Shown here piece by piece: positions 1-9,816 of a DNA stretch of 14,888 bases. The position numbers were made by a program, and so were the translations under genes. A model generated the notes under the pieces. It did not search any database. It worked only from the letters and a program-made list of their open reading frames with translations, and was not told the DNA's origin. Numbering within the stretch: the first letter of the stretch is position 1; each line of letters starts with the position of its first letter. The DNA is from Scedosporium boydii (lineage: Eukaryota; Ascomycota; Sordariomycetes; Microascales; Microascaceae): NCBI GenBank assembly GCA_002221725.1, contig NJFT01000410.1, forward strand, positions 1 to 14,888. The letters are read 5' to 3'.

Positions 1-20
1 GGGGGGGGGAAGAAGCATAC

Positions 21-364
21 CGTGTTGAGGGGTAGTGGCCAAGACGCCTGGGAATGGCGACCAGGCAGCCTTGATGGCAGCATCATCAGCTTGACGGCGC
101 TCCAAACGGAAGAGTCTCTCTGCGTGGTTGGCCTGGGTGTGGTGCAGGTGCTTCAGGTCCATTTGAATGCCGTTGATTTCGTCACGGGTCACCGCAAACC
201 GTTGATCCATACCGCAAACGAAGAAGGAAATCTCGTCACAGACACGGGCAGGGGCGGCCTGAGTAACGGCGAAGGCTGAGCGTAGGAATGGAACGATCCT
301 CTTGGTCGGTGAGGTGTAGAGTGTCTCAGAATGGGTCGGCGCGTTGCCCGGCAGGATGAGACTC
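21..364 (-). CDS. Last visible exon of an unrecognised fungal protein with a charged helical motif (partial, runs off left edge)
   Basis: Reading the minus strand from 364 down to 21 gives an uninterrupted frame of about 114 codons with no stop. It enters after a good acceptor (TTCCAG, ending at 365) and leaves at a donor (GTATGC, starting at 20), followed by a C9 tract at the window edge. Codons are C/G-rich at third positions, as in the neighbouring intact genes. The second half is rich in charged and Gln/His residues, and 79–120 encodes the helical motif ERLFRLERRQADD, followed by SPFPGVL. I recall similar motifs in conserved hypothetical proteins of Eurotiomycetes, but I cannot name the family or a function. 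There is no suitable start codon, so this is an internal or 3' exon of a longer gene. How it joins the blocks at 468–1322 is unresolved: I found no in-frame donor of the needed phase. The exon itself looks intact. Confidence 0.6.
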
Positions 365-467
365 CTGGAACGCAAATTGAATTTGTGTTACCGAGGGAGA
401 ACAAACGGACGTGTGGCGAATGGCGGGGCTTCAGGCCAGCTCGACGCGCTTCACTAGAAACCTGGCT

Positions 468-1322
468 TCAGTTGAGCTCGGGCAGATTCCATCTACGAAG
501 CGTTGGTAAACGGCTCGCGATGTGCTCGAGGAAAGTCGTACGGTCCTCGTTCGGCCACTCGGTGGTGTTCTCGCGTGAATAGGATAGCTCTGGGATCCAA
601 GAATATCGTCGTTTACGAGGACCCCCTCGTCCACCACATCGCACGAAAAAGACCTCGAGGTCTTTGACGGCGATGTCCTTCCTTCTCTCGTTGTTCTTGG
701 GGAGATAACGGCAGACAGCGATTATCGGAAAATATGATTTTTCGTCTCTAGAAAATCGTCAAGGATGCGAGTCGGCGGGTTAAGAGTCAAGAGAGTCGGT
801 AGGATAGCGTCGGTGGCACAACAAGGCGGTTGCAGGCGGCAGATGGCTCGGGTTGAACGATATCTCTAAGGATATTGCAGCTAAAGATGGAGCTTGTTAA
901 TCGGCACCAAAAGTGTTGTCGGCGAAGTTCGATGATTTCGGGGCTCTCTCCAGAGTCTCCGGATTCGAATAATCGACGTAGCTAGAAATGGGAGGGACAC
1001 GCAAGTAGAGCTCGTGAAGTTTGTCGCGGGAGGCCTGGCCGATGAGTCGTTGCCACAGAGGTTGATTTCGTAATGAGCAAGGAGGCCGTCGTGCCTAATC
1101 AGGCATACAAATCATAAACTCGGCAGGAAGGGTCGAGTCGGAGGAAAGTCACGGGGTGCGACTACGTACGGGAAGAGCGTGGTCGAAAGGGGGGAGATTG
1201 TTGACAAGTCTGAAGGTGGGCGATCGCAGTTTGTGGTAATATCTGAGTTTGTGGGGGGCGGTCAGGAACGCAAGGAGTTGTTCGAACGGATCGAGGTCGA
1301 AGGAGCGGAGGATATTTTGTTT
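468..1322 (-). pseudogene. Upstream coding blocks of the left-end gene, apparently broken
   Basis: Three collinear minus-strand blocks read as protein. Block 1 (1322 to 1170; contains FDLDPFEQLLAF and KLRSPTFRLVNNLPPFD) follows an in-frame TAG at 1323–1325 and ends at a donor (GTACGT, from 1169). Block 2 (about 1094 to 900; contains RDKLHELYLRVPPISSYVDY) ends at TAA (897–899). Block 3 (747 to 471; contains YFPIIAVCRYLPKNN and FLEHIASRLPTLRRWNLPEL) follows a CTAG acceptor and ends at TGA (468–470). Between blocks 2 and 3 a different frame is coding-like up to a TGA near 788, which suggests frameshifts rather than an intron. A 2–3 splice is possible only with a weak GTGCCG donor and a CTAGAG acceptor. 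Nothing tested joins block 3 to the exon at 21–364 in phase. No start codon is visible. I read this as a decaying gene, but a divergent intact gene with unusual splicing, or assembly errors, could look the same. No function is recognised. Confidence 0.5.
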
Positions 1323-1923
1323 CTATTTGTTGCCAAGGTTGAGATGTTGAGGATGATGGATATTCGAAAGTAATGGCCTGAGGAATGCGAAGTTGAAAAT
1401 TGAAACGACGAGAGACTCTGTACTTCGAAGTACAAACATTAGTTGGTGAAGGGGGAAAGCAATCAAAGATACTTCCTTGGAAGAAGGCTTTGGAACCTGG
1501 TTAATTTGGCAGGCACGGCGCACAGTTCCAGCCTGGTTGAGCCGGCCAATGTTGTCGGGGTGGGGCAGCCACCTTGCGAGGTACAGAGTACATTGTTCTG
1601 TGAAGCCGGCTCTTGCACTGTGGCTGGATGGAATTGCTGATTCAGCCATCTTGACGTGCACCCGAGAATGGGAACGAGGAATCTCAACTGTGGCATTTCG
1701 AAATGTGGAAACGTGGGGTTGGGGAAATTAGCTTCAGGCACGCAAAAGAGCTCCATCTCGTTGATATCTTCAGACTTCAAGGGCCGAGCCTACTGGATCT
1801 GCATTTCGGAAAGCGTAATTGGAAATCCATCTGGACTCCACATTCATGTATTGGATGATCTCATATCCCCAGATAATTGTCCCAACAACTATCTAAGTGT
1901 CCATTACGAAACCGGGATGTCTC
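1323..1923. other. Spacer between the esterase 3' end and the left-end gene
   Basis: This stretch lies downstream of the esterase stop and upstream of the left-end gene remnant, so it should hold the esterase 3' UTR and perhaps the remnant's lost promoter and 5' end. ORFs of 84–112 codons exist on both strands and overlap each other, but none shows a recognisable motif. Their codon use looks random, and none is favoured by splice sites. The minus strand at about 1325–1380 is CT-rich and A-rich, like a fungal leader. I see no gene, RNA gene or repeat here. Confidence 0.4.
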
Positions 1924-2976
1924 TCACTCGGGCGGATTGATCAACTTCCAGTCCGGATGCACATACCCAGCCCTCTCCTGCTCCGGCGCCTTGGCCCAGT
2001 CTCCCTCGACCTTCGGCTTCACAATCTCATAAAATACCCTGTAAGCATCTCCGCTCATATGTAATCCATCCCGCAGAAGCTTCTCCAGCCCCCCTTGCTT
2101 GCCGCACTCCGGCGTTCCCAGCACCTCCCTCGTGCTGCCATCAAATCCGGGCGTCAGCTCGATCGCCTTATCCATGATGGCCTTGTAGAGATCCACGATC
2201 TCCACGCCAACCTCGCGGGCCACCTCTCGCGCAGTTTGCGAGTACTGGGCGCTGATCTTGGCCGTCCGTGTCCCCTGTGGGTGGCCATTGTTGATGTCCT
2301 GCCGCGAGGCATGGATCTCGTCGAGAGGAGGAGGCGGCACAATGTAGATCTTGGGCTTGTGGCTCGTAATGATGGGGTGCGTTACGATCTGCCTAAGATT
2401 CTCCTTGAATTTGTCAAGTGGAACGCCCTGGGTCGTTGAGGGCAGGGGGATGACAGCGTCGTTGGCTCCGAGGAGCACGAACTGCAGGGAGAAGAGAAAA
2501 TCATGTTAGTCCGTATGCACGATTCAACCCTCCCTACGATCAGCGAGGCATTGTCGCTCAGTACGGAGCGGGGGACTTACAAAGTATTCTATTCTTGGCG
2601 TGCTGTCTGAGGCAGGCGCAAAGATCTCGGGGAGGAGTTTGACAGCGTTGGCGGTGTTATACCCTGAAAAGCCTCGATTGACGACATCATACCGGCGGAT
2701 AACTCCTAGAGGCAGCTAATGGTAAGAAGCCGTAGTTATACTGGAGTTTTCCTCCTCGCATGGGTGTGAAAGGGCCGGGACTCACGATGTTGCAGCTCCC
2801 CCTGAAACGAGAAGCCATCTTGTACTTCGGCAGCACCCTGTACAAGGGAGTCGCCGAAGAACACGATCTGAGGATACAGTTTCTACCACGTGTGAGCTCT
2901 TATGTTCCTAGCTCGGGAGAAGTCAAGTCTGGCAGGTAGGACTCGAGGGCGTGAGTGTAGGTGAACTTACAACCAT
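1924..2976 (-). CDS. IAH1: IAH1-like isoamyl acetate-hydrolysing esterase, SGNH/GDSL family (four exons)
   Basis: Exons, minus strand: 2976–2971, 2882–2786, 2705–2581 and 2481–1924, separated by introns of 88, 80 and 99 nt. Donors are GTAAGT, GTGAGT and GTAAGT; acceptors are GGTAG, CTCTAG and CTGCAG. The joined frame is 261 codons; yeast Iah1 is about 238 residues. SGNH blocks occur in order: FFGDS with nucleophile Ser14, GFSGYNT with Gly49, GAND with Asn83, and DGLH with Asp214 and His217, so the catalytic set is complete. The family hydrolyses short-chain esters such as isoamyl acetate, and the C-terminal YVHPDWK resembles relatives. The start is the ATG at 2974–2976, because the same frame has a stop further upstream and the second exon has an in-frame TAG just before its acceptor. 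A second in-frame acceptor 15 nt downstream (CCTCAG) would skip KLYPQ; that block seems conserved in relatives, so I prefer the upstream site. There is no signal peptide, so it is probably cytosolic. Confidence 0.93.
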
Positions 2977-3306
2977 TGTTCGAGCCACCAATGTCAACCC
3001 AGCTGGGGATATAGTTCAAGAAGGGAGGGTATTGGCAGTGTCGTAGTTATAATTGGACGAATTGACTCGTAAAAATTGGGTCAAGTATGAAAAAGAGAGT
3101 TTCTCAAGTCGGGCACGATATCGACTAATGCGTTGGGGTAAAATCTAGCGCAGGAGCGGGGTTACACCAAGGCGAAGAGGAGATTCTTTTCCTTGCTTGC
3201 TGTGCAGTAGTGTAGTTCGTTCCTTCCACTCACAACATCACATCTTCTCCATTGCCGCTTCCGTGAGAACGATCACAGGTTTACCTTCTATAAGAGCACA
3301 TGGTTG
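2977..3306. promoter_or_regulatory. Upstream region of the IAH1-like gene
   Basis: This is the roughly 330-bp spacer immediately 5' of the esterase start. A weak TATA-like element (minus-strand ATTATAAC) lies near 3046–3053, about 70–80 bp before the ATG. Stops occur in all frames close to the start codon, which supports a short leader. No clear binding-site array or hairpin is seen. The promoter role is inferred from position. Confidence 0.35.
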
Positions 3307-3624
3307 CTAAAACCATTGAGACCATTGAGCACTGTGATGCCCGAATTGACTGTATTGACACGGTTTTCTTTTGGAGTCCCTTTGAATGGAGAGATACTCG
3401 GGCAAGCACCCTTCGGCCTCAGGAATGTCCTCGCGAGCATCATCTCGAGAGTTGGAGTTGGTGGTGCCGATGTTCGGAGACTTCTTCGCCAAGCCCGTTT
3501 CGGGGAGGATAACTCGGCAAGCGCGGTTTTTCTCCGTTGGGGGTTGGCCAAGCAGGGTCGGATGGAATCGGGGTTTCGCTTGAAAGAACCTTTTCCACTT
3601 CTTCGACAGACTCGAGAGAAGCAT
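3307..3624 (-). CDS. Weak 105-codon ORF, no recognised product
   Basis: An ATG at 3622–3624 opens a 105-codon minus-strand ORF. The middle part (roughly 3400–3520; contains VILPETGLAKKSPNIGTT) uses C/G-ending codons like the intact genes, but the first 30 and last 25 codons do not. The product would be basic and hydrophilic, with no domain, signal peptide or membrane segment I recognise. Two other frames, including a plus-strand one of 131 codons (3304–3699), are open over the same bases, so chance is a real explanation. It may be a remnant exon of a lost gene. Confidence 0.2.
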   Translation of the reverse strand: MLLSSLSKKWKRFFQAKPRFHPTLLGQPPTEKNRACRVILPETGLAKKSPNIGTTNSNSRDDAREDIPEAEGCLPEYLSIQRDSKRKPCQYSQFGHHSAQWSQWF

Positions 3625-3633
3625 GAACAAATA

Positions 3634-3668
3634 TTTCCTATTTCCTTTCTTTTCCTCTTTCTTTTTGT
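3634..3668 (+). promoter_or_regulatory. Polypyrimidine tract
   Basis: A nearly pure C/T run on the plus strand. CT tracts of this kind are common just upstream of transcription starts in filamentous fungi. However, no convincing plus-strand gene follows, so its role here is unknown. Confidence 0.3.
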
Positions 3669-6600
3669 ATTTGCCCACCGAGATAGCGCGGGCTTCTGAA
3701 GAACAGCTTCGCGTCACTAGCTTTCAGTTGCGTTGGTCTGCGACTAATGCATCACTGTGACGCGTATCGCCTCACTGCTGAAGACCATTCATTTTGCACG
3801 AGAACGCCTCAGCGCATGGCAGTCGCATTCCCGCATGGCAGTTCGCACTTGCTCCGCATGCGGTGGGGATAATAATAGACCCTAGCCCCAGGGATGGACC
3901 CCATCGTCGCGCAAACAATGACCCTCGCACCGCCTGGATCCTGCTGTAGCCCCTAGCTTCTAGCTCAAGCATGACATCCCTCGTGAAACTCGGAAAACGA
4001 CATACGTACAGCGCGCTTGGATCGGATCGTTGCATGCGCTTAGGCAAGGAGGTACCCGCGCATTTCGTAACGGCGGTGAAAGGAAAGACCGTAAGACCTA
4101 CAGTCAGAAGTTGGACGGTTCCTCCAGGCTCAAGCCACCCCACCACCTTCCTTTGGCAAATGTACACCCCAGGTATAGCCTACATGGTCTGGTCGCTGAC
4201 CCTTCTTGCTCGTCGGAACTACCAACATGGCAAATCCACACTTGTTCTCCATGCATCGCCATCCAAGTGTCTACGTCTGTGAATTCATGCCCGACCCATC
4301 ATACTCGAAGAAGAAAGGGATGCAGCATCTTTGAGAAGGCTGTGCAGATCTTAAGAACAGATTTCTTCACCGCCGCCTATGTAGGGTATGAGCAACCGAT
4401 GAGTGAGGTGTCAATGGCGAGTGGTTGGTCCGAAGACCTATACACCATTACAAACTTCCGCCTCATGATGGAGATTCAATCAGACAACGCGAAATGGCGG
4501 AGGAGAATCGCGTAGAAGACGGCATGAAAAGGCAGGAGGCCAGGCCCCTGCGAGTTCAGCCCTCACAATGCCGGTTCGTCCGATAATTTGCTTCGATCCA
4601 GATCAGTACCATGTACGGGATCGCACATTTCCCCGTGGGTCCGCCTGTATGCAAGCAATAGCCTCTTAGATGCCGGTTTATCACAGCCTAACATGCGGGA
4701 TAAGAGCCATTGTGGCAGTGTGTTCACCGGGTAGTCGCGTAGACCCAGGGCGTGGATAGAGAAAGGGAAAGAAACGGGGACTTCGGTACGGTCGAGAAAG
4801 CCTTCGCAGGCATCTAACCGTCCGTTGATAAAATACATCTTTGCCCACGGCGAACCCACGCGATTCGGGGTACCTTCTGCACGGGCTGCTACTCGGAGCG
4901 TCTCACAGATGGTACATCGGATACGGCGGATTTTAAGCTGATGTGACAGGCGACATAGGGCAGGGAATATTGACACGATAGGTTGATCCCCGCCCACCCC
5001 CTTTTATGAAATGAAGAGGCGTGCGTTGGTGTAGATGGCCTCTACATGGACAGCTCAATGTTGGCTCCCAGAGTGTGTACTCCTCGCTCCGATAATATCT
5101 TCACCGCCCTCAATAAACCAAGGCTTCATGTCTGCCCGATCGTGACACGAATGATGTGCAGCATTTTGGGTGGATGGTGTTGGGGGCCGCATGTGGCCTA
5201 TGTCCTATCGTGGAGACTGCCAACACAGCAGAATGCCCAAGACCCAGTGCCGAGCAGTTCAATCCTGTTTTATGAGGGTGAGGACGTCCTCTCGGCACTG
5301 GCCTATGGGAAGACTCTCTAACGGACATTTCGAAGCATCGTGAAGTTGCAGCGCTAAGTTGTTCTGTCATTAGAACCCAAGATACCACCCCCGTGGAGCG
5401 AGCTGTACGTGCTGTGCCTTCCACCATTGCGCCCGGTGCTAATAGAGGCAATGGGTGATTGATAGGCCCCATTCTCCGCCTGACCAAGCACTGGCCAGCC
5501 AATTGCCAGCTGCGAAATATGACCGAATTACCTCAGTATTGGAAGTCGCAGTTTGCCAACTCGAGCACTCGTTTCCGAAGACTTGGTTCCTGAGTGCTAC
5601 TCTTCACACTAGGATGGGACCACTTCGATCTGGCAGGCACATGAAGGGTCCTCGCGCAGACCGGGAGACTGAGTAATGCTGGAGAATCGAGACCAATTGC
5701 CGGTGTCCATCCACTGGTATGAATGGTGACCGACGTGCCAATCGGAACCGTTGATCAGTTGCCCCCTTCGCCCCTCTGGCAAGGATCTAATAGGAGAATA
5801 GCGGATGAGCTAATGGCGTGTTGGTGCATTCAGAAGCGTTCCATCAGATCCATGCGCTAACACAAATTCCAGTAGGGCTGAATCGAAAAGGCCGTGAATA
5901 GCGGGGCTTTTATTGTGGCCGGGGAAAAGCCAACCTCTCCCTTTCGGAGTCAAAGCTCTGCCCATGAATCCGACGCCTCAAGCGGGCCAGCGCGGCCTCC
6001 GGTCGCCCAAAGATCCGGCTCGGCGGGAAAAGTGCAATGCAAGGGACAAGCCCGCCATGAATTGGCAGCTGTATGGAGAAAATCGCTCTCAGAGCCGCAC
6101 TTTTATCCCGTCCCCGACGGGCTTCCTTCATCTCAATTTTCTAGTTCGAGCTGCCGGTGTCTGTGCAGGGATTCCGATATTGGAGGTAGTTGACTGGGAG
6201 AGAGTCGTGAGCGACCCCTCTTAACTGTTCATCGATAAGCGTTGACCGATAGCAAGCCTTCTACTGTTCGAATCGGGACGAGTGCGAACCGCACGGGGGG
6301 CCGGCACGTCCAATGTGAAAAATAAGGTTGGGGGGTGAGCATGAACCAATCCAAGGTCATGTAGGAACAGGTTCATTGTTCATTGACTGCCGAACAGCAT
6401 AGAGGAGAGGTCGAAGACTTTGGTAGCAAGTGTGGGGAAAGGGAGCGAAGAGAACCCAATGGAAGAAAGTTGAGGGAGGCTTATGAGCAGGTCAGATTAA
6501 CAGCTGGATTTGATTGCGGCCCACAGCAACTTGCAGGGGGTGAGTTAGCCTTGAGTGGTGCTCTTCTCTCAACGAGAATTGCCCACTAGCCAAGAACAGA

Positions 6601-7224
6601 AAATGGACACCCAACAACCTCCATCGGCCATTGTCTCGTGGGCATACCAGGCACTCTTGAAGTCTCTCTGCACAATGTACGTTTCATCAGTTCGTCGCTC
6701 TCCTCACGTCTTCGACCGCGTTCAATATTGCCTGGCGCGTTACAAGCGTGACTAGTCGCGGTCGCATCAGAGGGGAAGCAGGTACACTCGTGTCCGGACG
6801 CCCGTCAAAGGTTGGGATTGGCTTGAGGTTGGGTGGACACTGGACAGGTCCCTCTTCCTGGGTTTATCAATTGATCATTGATGTCCTATCAATTTAGAGA
6901 ATGCACCAGAGATGGCGGCCGGTACTTGCCCCGAAGTACATGTCGTCGCCTACCTCACACGCTTAGGACACGACAAGGAAGGAAAGCAGGACGGACTAGT
7001 GCCATGATATTACTTCAATTATTGAATACAGGCAGCGATATCACACGCAAATATCGAAGAGCAATGTACTCTCGTACTGGTGTTGGTATGAGCAATTTGA
7101 CAAGAGTAAACACAGCATTTGACCCATGTTTGTGGACCATTCCTGCCCCAGGCTCTGTAGAAATGTTGAGCCCCTTGCCTCTGACTACCACTGGTCTTCA
7201 ACCTTTGCCGGTTGCTTCCCCTAA
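3669..7224. other. Long stretch without a recognisable gene
   Basis: About 3.5 kb in which I cannot support any gene. Several ORFs of 60–160 codons are present on both strands (for example 4030–4515 plus, 4563–4997 minus, 5110–5502 minus). They start with non-ATG codons or overlap other frames, lack motifs, are rich in Cys, His, Arg and Trp as in random translation, and are not supported by nearby splice signals. Base composition is mixed, with no strongly AT-rich, RIP-like block. A short direct repeat lies at 3814–3842. I saw no tRNA, rRNA, transposase or terminal repeats. Old repeat remnants or non-coding transcripts cannot be excluded by eye. Confidence 0.4.
3814..3842 (+). repeat. Short direct repeat, two copies of a 10-mer
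   Basis: GCATGGCAGT occurs at 3814–3823 and again at 3833–3842 (period 19). Each copy is followed by similar bases (CGCA and TCGCA). It is too short to call a mobile-element footprint. Confidence 0.5.
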
Positions 7225-7536
7225 ACACGACCTGTTTTCTTCTTCTCCTTTTTGCATCCTGTCGGAACTCTTCTACACTTCAACTTGAAAATCATCCAGC
7301 ATTGTAAGGAGGCAGGACTGGGAGAAGATCGGAGCACTTTCATCTTTCATTTTCGAACTACCAGCCACTTTCGACAACTTCGCAACCAATCACCCCTTTT
7401 TCAAATTACGAATCTCTCAGAGACAAAGCCGTCGAAGAAGAGGAGGGCCGACTACCATTATCCCCACGATACCTTTGTATATCCGCAAGAGCAACGCCCT
7501 TCCTCTACGTCGAAGCCGGATTCAACACCCCTTCTC
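7225..7536 (+). promoter_or_regulatory. CT-rich, promoter- or leader-like tract on the plus strand
   Basis: The plus strand here has what a fungal promoter and 5' leader usually shows: pyrimidine runs (TTCTTCTTCTCCTTTTTG near 7236–7253), a CCAAT pentamer at 7386–7390, and A/C-rich leader-like sequence. No plus-strand gene follows, because the next 1.1 kb is the membrane-protein gene on the opposite strand. Two plus-strand frames stay open across about 7305–7573, but low stop density is expected in such composition and neither has an upstream ATG. A non-coding or antisense transcript is possible. This reading rests on composition only. Confidence 0.25.
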
Positions 7537-7564
7537 CGACACCCGACACCCGACACCCGACATC
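7537..7564 (+). repeat. Tandem heptamer CGACACC, four copies
   Basis: Three perfect copies of CGACACC (7537–7557) are followed by one with a single change (CGACATC, 7558–7564). The array ends seven bases beyond the stop codon of the minus-strand membrane-protein gene, so it falls in that gene's 3' UTR. Its length may vary between strains. Confidence 0.9.
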
Positions 7565-7570
7565 CACCCT

Positions 7571-8684
7571 CTAGGATGAGGAGGCGAATTGCCTCGTCAA
7601 GACCGCGGTAATAATCATTGTTAGATAAGTAAGAACCAGGAGCATTCCCCCCTCAGCGCCGTAAAGCATGACGACCACAGCCACCATACATATAGCCAGA
7701 GAGAGTCCACTGAATACCTGCGTCGAGCCGCTGCCAAATATCAGGAGACAGACAGGAAGGAAACAGCCTAGCCCGATACCAATGGCTTTGATAACCTTCA
7801 CGGCGGTGTGAATCCGCCTCATATCGGTCTCGGTGAAGGTCTCTCCATCAATCAGCGTCGCCTTGCCCGGAAACCAAAACTAAGCGCATGGTCAGTACCC
7901 TTACACACCGCTGGTATCGGCCATCCCATCAAGAGGAGTACATACAATCCATGGACGTGTCCAGTCGTTGCTCAGAAGAAAGTCCATGAGGCGATACACA
8001 GGGTCCTTTCGTGCCAAAGTCCTGTACTGTTCGGGGTTCTCTATCGAGGGCAATTGATGATTCGAGCCGAGGCAGGTCTTGACCATGTCCTCCAAGCGCT
8101 TCAAGCCTGTCTTTGATGGAACCGGAAGGTTGCATACAGCAGCGAATTTGAGCCAGAAGACATCTACGAATGGAAGAACAAGGGTTAGGATCAATTGGAC
8201 ACTAGGCGCTTCATATGGCATCCTCGCTCTCCCAACGATGCCGCCGGTGGCGAAGATGCTATAACATGAGAAGGGAAAACACATCAGAACTTACAATATC
8301 TCTCGAGCATACGATGGAGGTCTTCATGATGCTCGTCAAACTCGCCGTCTGGAGGGCTAGGCCCGTTCTTATCTCGTTCAAGTACCGCGAGGAACTGCCT
8401 TTGCACACCTGCGGCCAGATATTTCAGGGCCCTTTGCGCTGCCGGTTGGTAAAGATGGTGGTGCCCAAGGGTGTTGTCCTGAGAGAGACGGAAGCTAAGG
8501 CCCCACCAGCCTTTATCGATTACTATCGTCCTACAATTAGTACACGCTACCCACGGGCTGTTCACGGCATTGGGCGGGACTTACCATCTTCGGGATACTC
8601 AAACCATGGATCTGGGGCGCGTTTGTGGGTGGAGGCGTCGTTGGTATTCGCCTCGCCCATCTCGATGTCAACGGGTTGAGCCAT
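7571..8684 (-). CDS. DUF6594-like integral membrane protein (four exons)
   Basis: Exons, minus strand: 8684–8585, 8522–8295, 8163–7946 and 7879–7571. Introns are 62, 131 and 66 nt, with donors GTAAGT, GTAAGT and GTATGT and branch points TACTAAT, CCTAAC and ACTGAC. All phases fit, giving 284 codons. Residues 1–33 are a short acidic, polar N-terminus. A soluble helical region follows: GWWGLSFRLS near 38, KYLAAGVQRQFLAVLE near 62–80, and LPVPSKTGLKRLEDMV in the third exon. Three hydrophobic segments lie at about 214–231, 237–255 and 260–276, and the protein ends RQFASSS. This layout, with helices, a P-S-rich hinge and three C-terminal membrane spans, resembles the fungus-specific DUF6594 family, whose function is unknown to me. 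The family call rests on remembered architecture, not a search. The start is the first ATG, downstream of a TATA box. It is convergent to nothing recognisable. Confidence 0.8.
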
Positions 8685-8807
8685 TGTCTATTGGAGGCTT
8701 TGCTAACGAGTTATAGAGGCGGGCGCAGCGGTGACAATGGGGAAGCAGACGGTGTCTACTGCTCTAGGCTCATTCCCCATTCTCAGCACGAGGGAGAAGC
8801 CGTCCAC

Positions 8808-8814
8808 ATTTATA
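8808..8814 (-). promoter_or_regulatory. TATA box of the DUF6594-like gene
   Basis: The minus strand reads TATAAAT here, about 125 bp upstream of the ATG at 8684. The spacing suits a fungal core promoter with a leader of roughly 90 nt. The role is inferred from motif and position. Confidence 0.5.
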
Positions 8815-9816
8815 CATTTTGTCCTCTCGCCCGAGAAGCTCGATGCAAGAGCACATCAATTATAGACATCACAGAAATGCGAAGGAAAAGATGCTTGGAG
8901 GATTGGTCTCTTGACTGACGAGTCACGTCTCGCGCCTTGGGAGAGCTTCCATCCGAGACAAAAGGTGGCTGCAAGTCGATCCTTGTAACTCGCATGTAAT
9001 TGTCACTCAGCCCAGACAATCAGTGTTATGCCCACACCTCATCCATCCACAGGGCCACCAGCCTGCATGCTCTAAAACGCTTCCTTCTGACGGACCCGGA
9101 CTATTACGGCAGGTCCTTACTGACCATCGCGCCAGGGCGGCTCTCTACTGCTGTACAACACTGCATTTTGACAGCGGGCAAAAAATTATGCGACGACAGT
9201 TCAACGTCTATTCGATCGGCCACCACCGTGTTTTTTATTCTATATAACCAAGAAACGCAATTCAGATATTCTAGAACAGCCCAACCCGCCAATTGCCTCC
9301 AGCCAGAGAACGCCGTCTTCATTTCTTTGCGGCGTTACTGAATTGATCAATATTTGCCGGGCGCTAAGTAGAGTCGGGACCGAGAAATATCTATGTAAGA
9401 TATCGCGAAATAAAATAGACCTAGCTTGCGTGGCCATGCAATTAGCATTCATTCTGGGCAGGAATAAGGTCATAGATTCGTATGGCGTTAGAGACTTGCC
9501 TTCGTGAATCTAACACATAGGGAATGACAAAATAGACAATAAAGACTAACTCCGACCTCCGACAGCATGCCTCCCCCCGAACGAAACAAGCTGGGACAGG
9601 AGCATGCGATGGAAAATGAGTAGAAGAGAGGAAGCAAACTGTCGCCTACTCTTTTTTGTTGCTTTTCTTTTCGTTTTTGTGTTCTTTTTCGCCTCCGATT
9701 GGTAGTTTCGCTATTGATAATGGAACTCTTTTTATCGAAGCACAAAGGGCCAGGAACAGGAACAAAAGTCGTTTCGGATCGCGTGTTTAGCTTGTCTGGC
9801 TAGATCCGGAAACCTT
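8815..9816. other. Spacer between the MGCGQSK peptide gene and the DUF6594-like gene
   Basis: About 1 kb with no gene I can support. ORFs of 61–113 codons overlap on both strands and lack motifs. The segment 9338–9420 is fairly AT-rich. A T-rich pyrimidine tract lies at about 9650–9692. The left part should contain distal promoter of the DUF6594-like gene, and the right part the 3' UTR of the small peptide gene. Confidence 0.4.

Noticed and set aside
1..9. G9 run at the window start, considered as a telomere-like or assembly artefact
   Set aside because: On the minus strand it is a C9 tract inside a probable intron just after a donor. A homopolymer of this length is unremarkable there.
2095..2439. 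Plus-strand ORF of 114 codons opposite the esterase
   Set aside because: It is antisense to the well-supported last exon of the IAH1-like gene and has no motif of its own.
4030..4515. Plus-strand ORF of 161 codons
   Set aside because: The composition looks random (many Cys, His and Ser), two other frames are also open, and there is no domain or splice support.
4563..4997. Minus-strand ORF of 144 codons
   Set aside because: It starts with GTG (first ATG about 50 codons in), shows no motif and has mixed codon use. Length alone is not convincing.
6260..6282. GTTCGAATC, resembling a tRNA T-loop
   Set aside because: The flanking bases do not form the 5-bp T-stem, and no matching acceptor, D or anticodon arms lie upstream.
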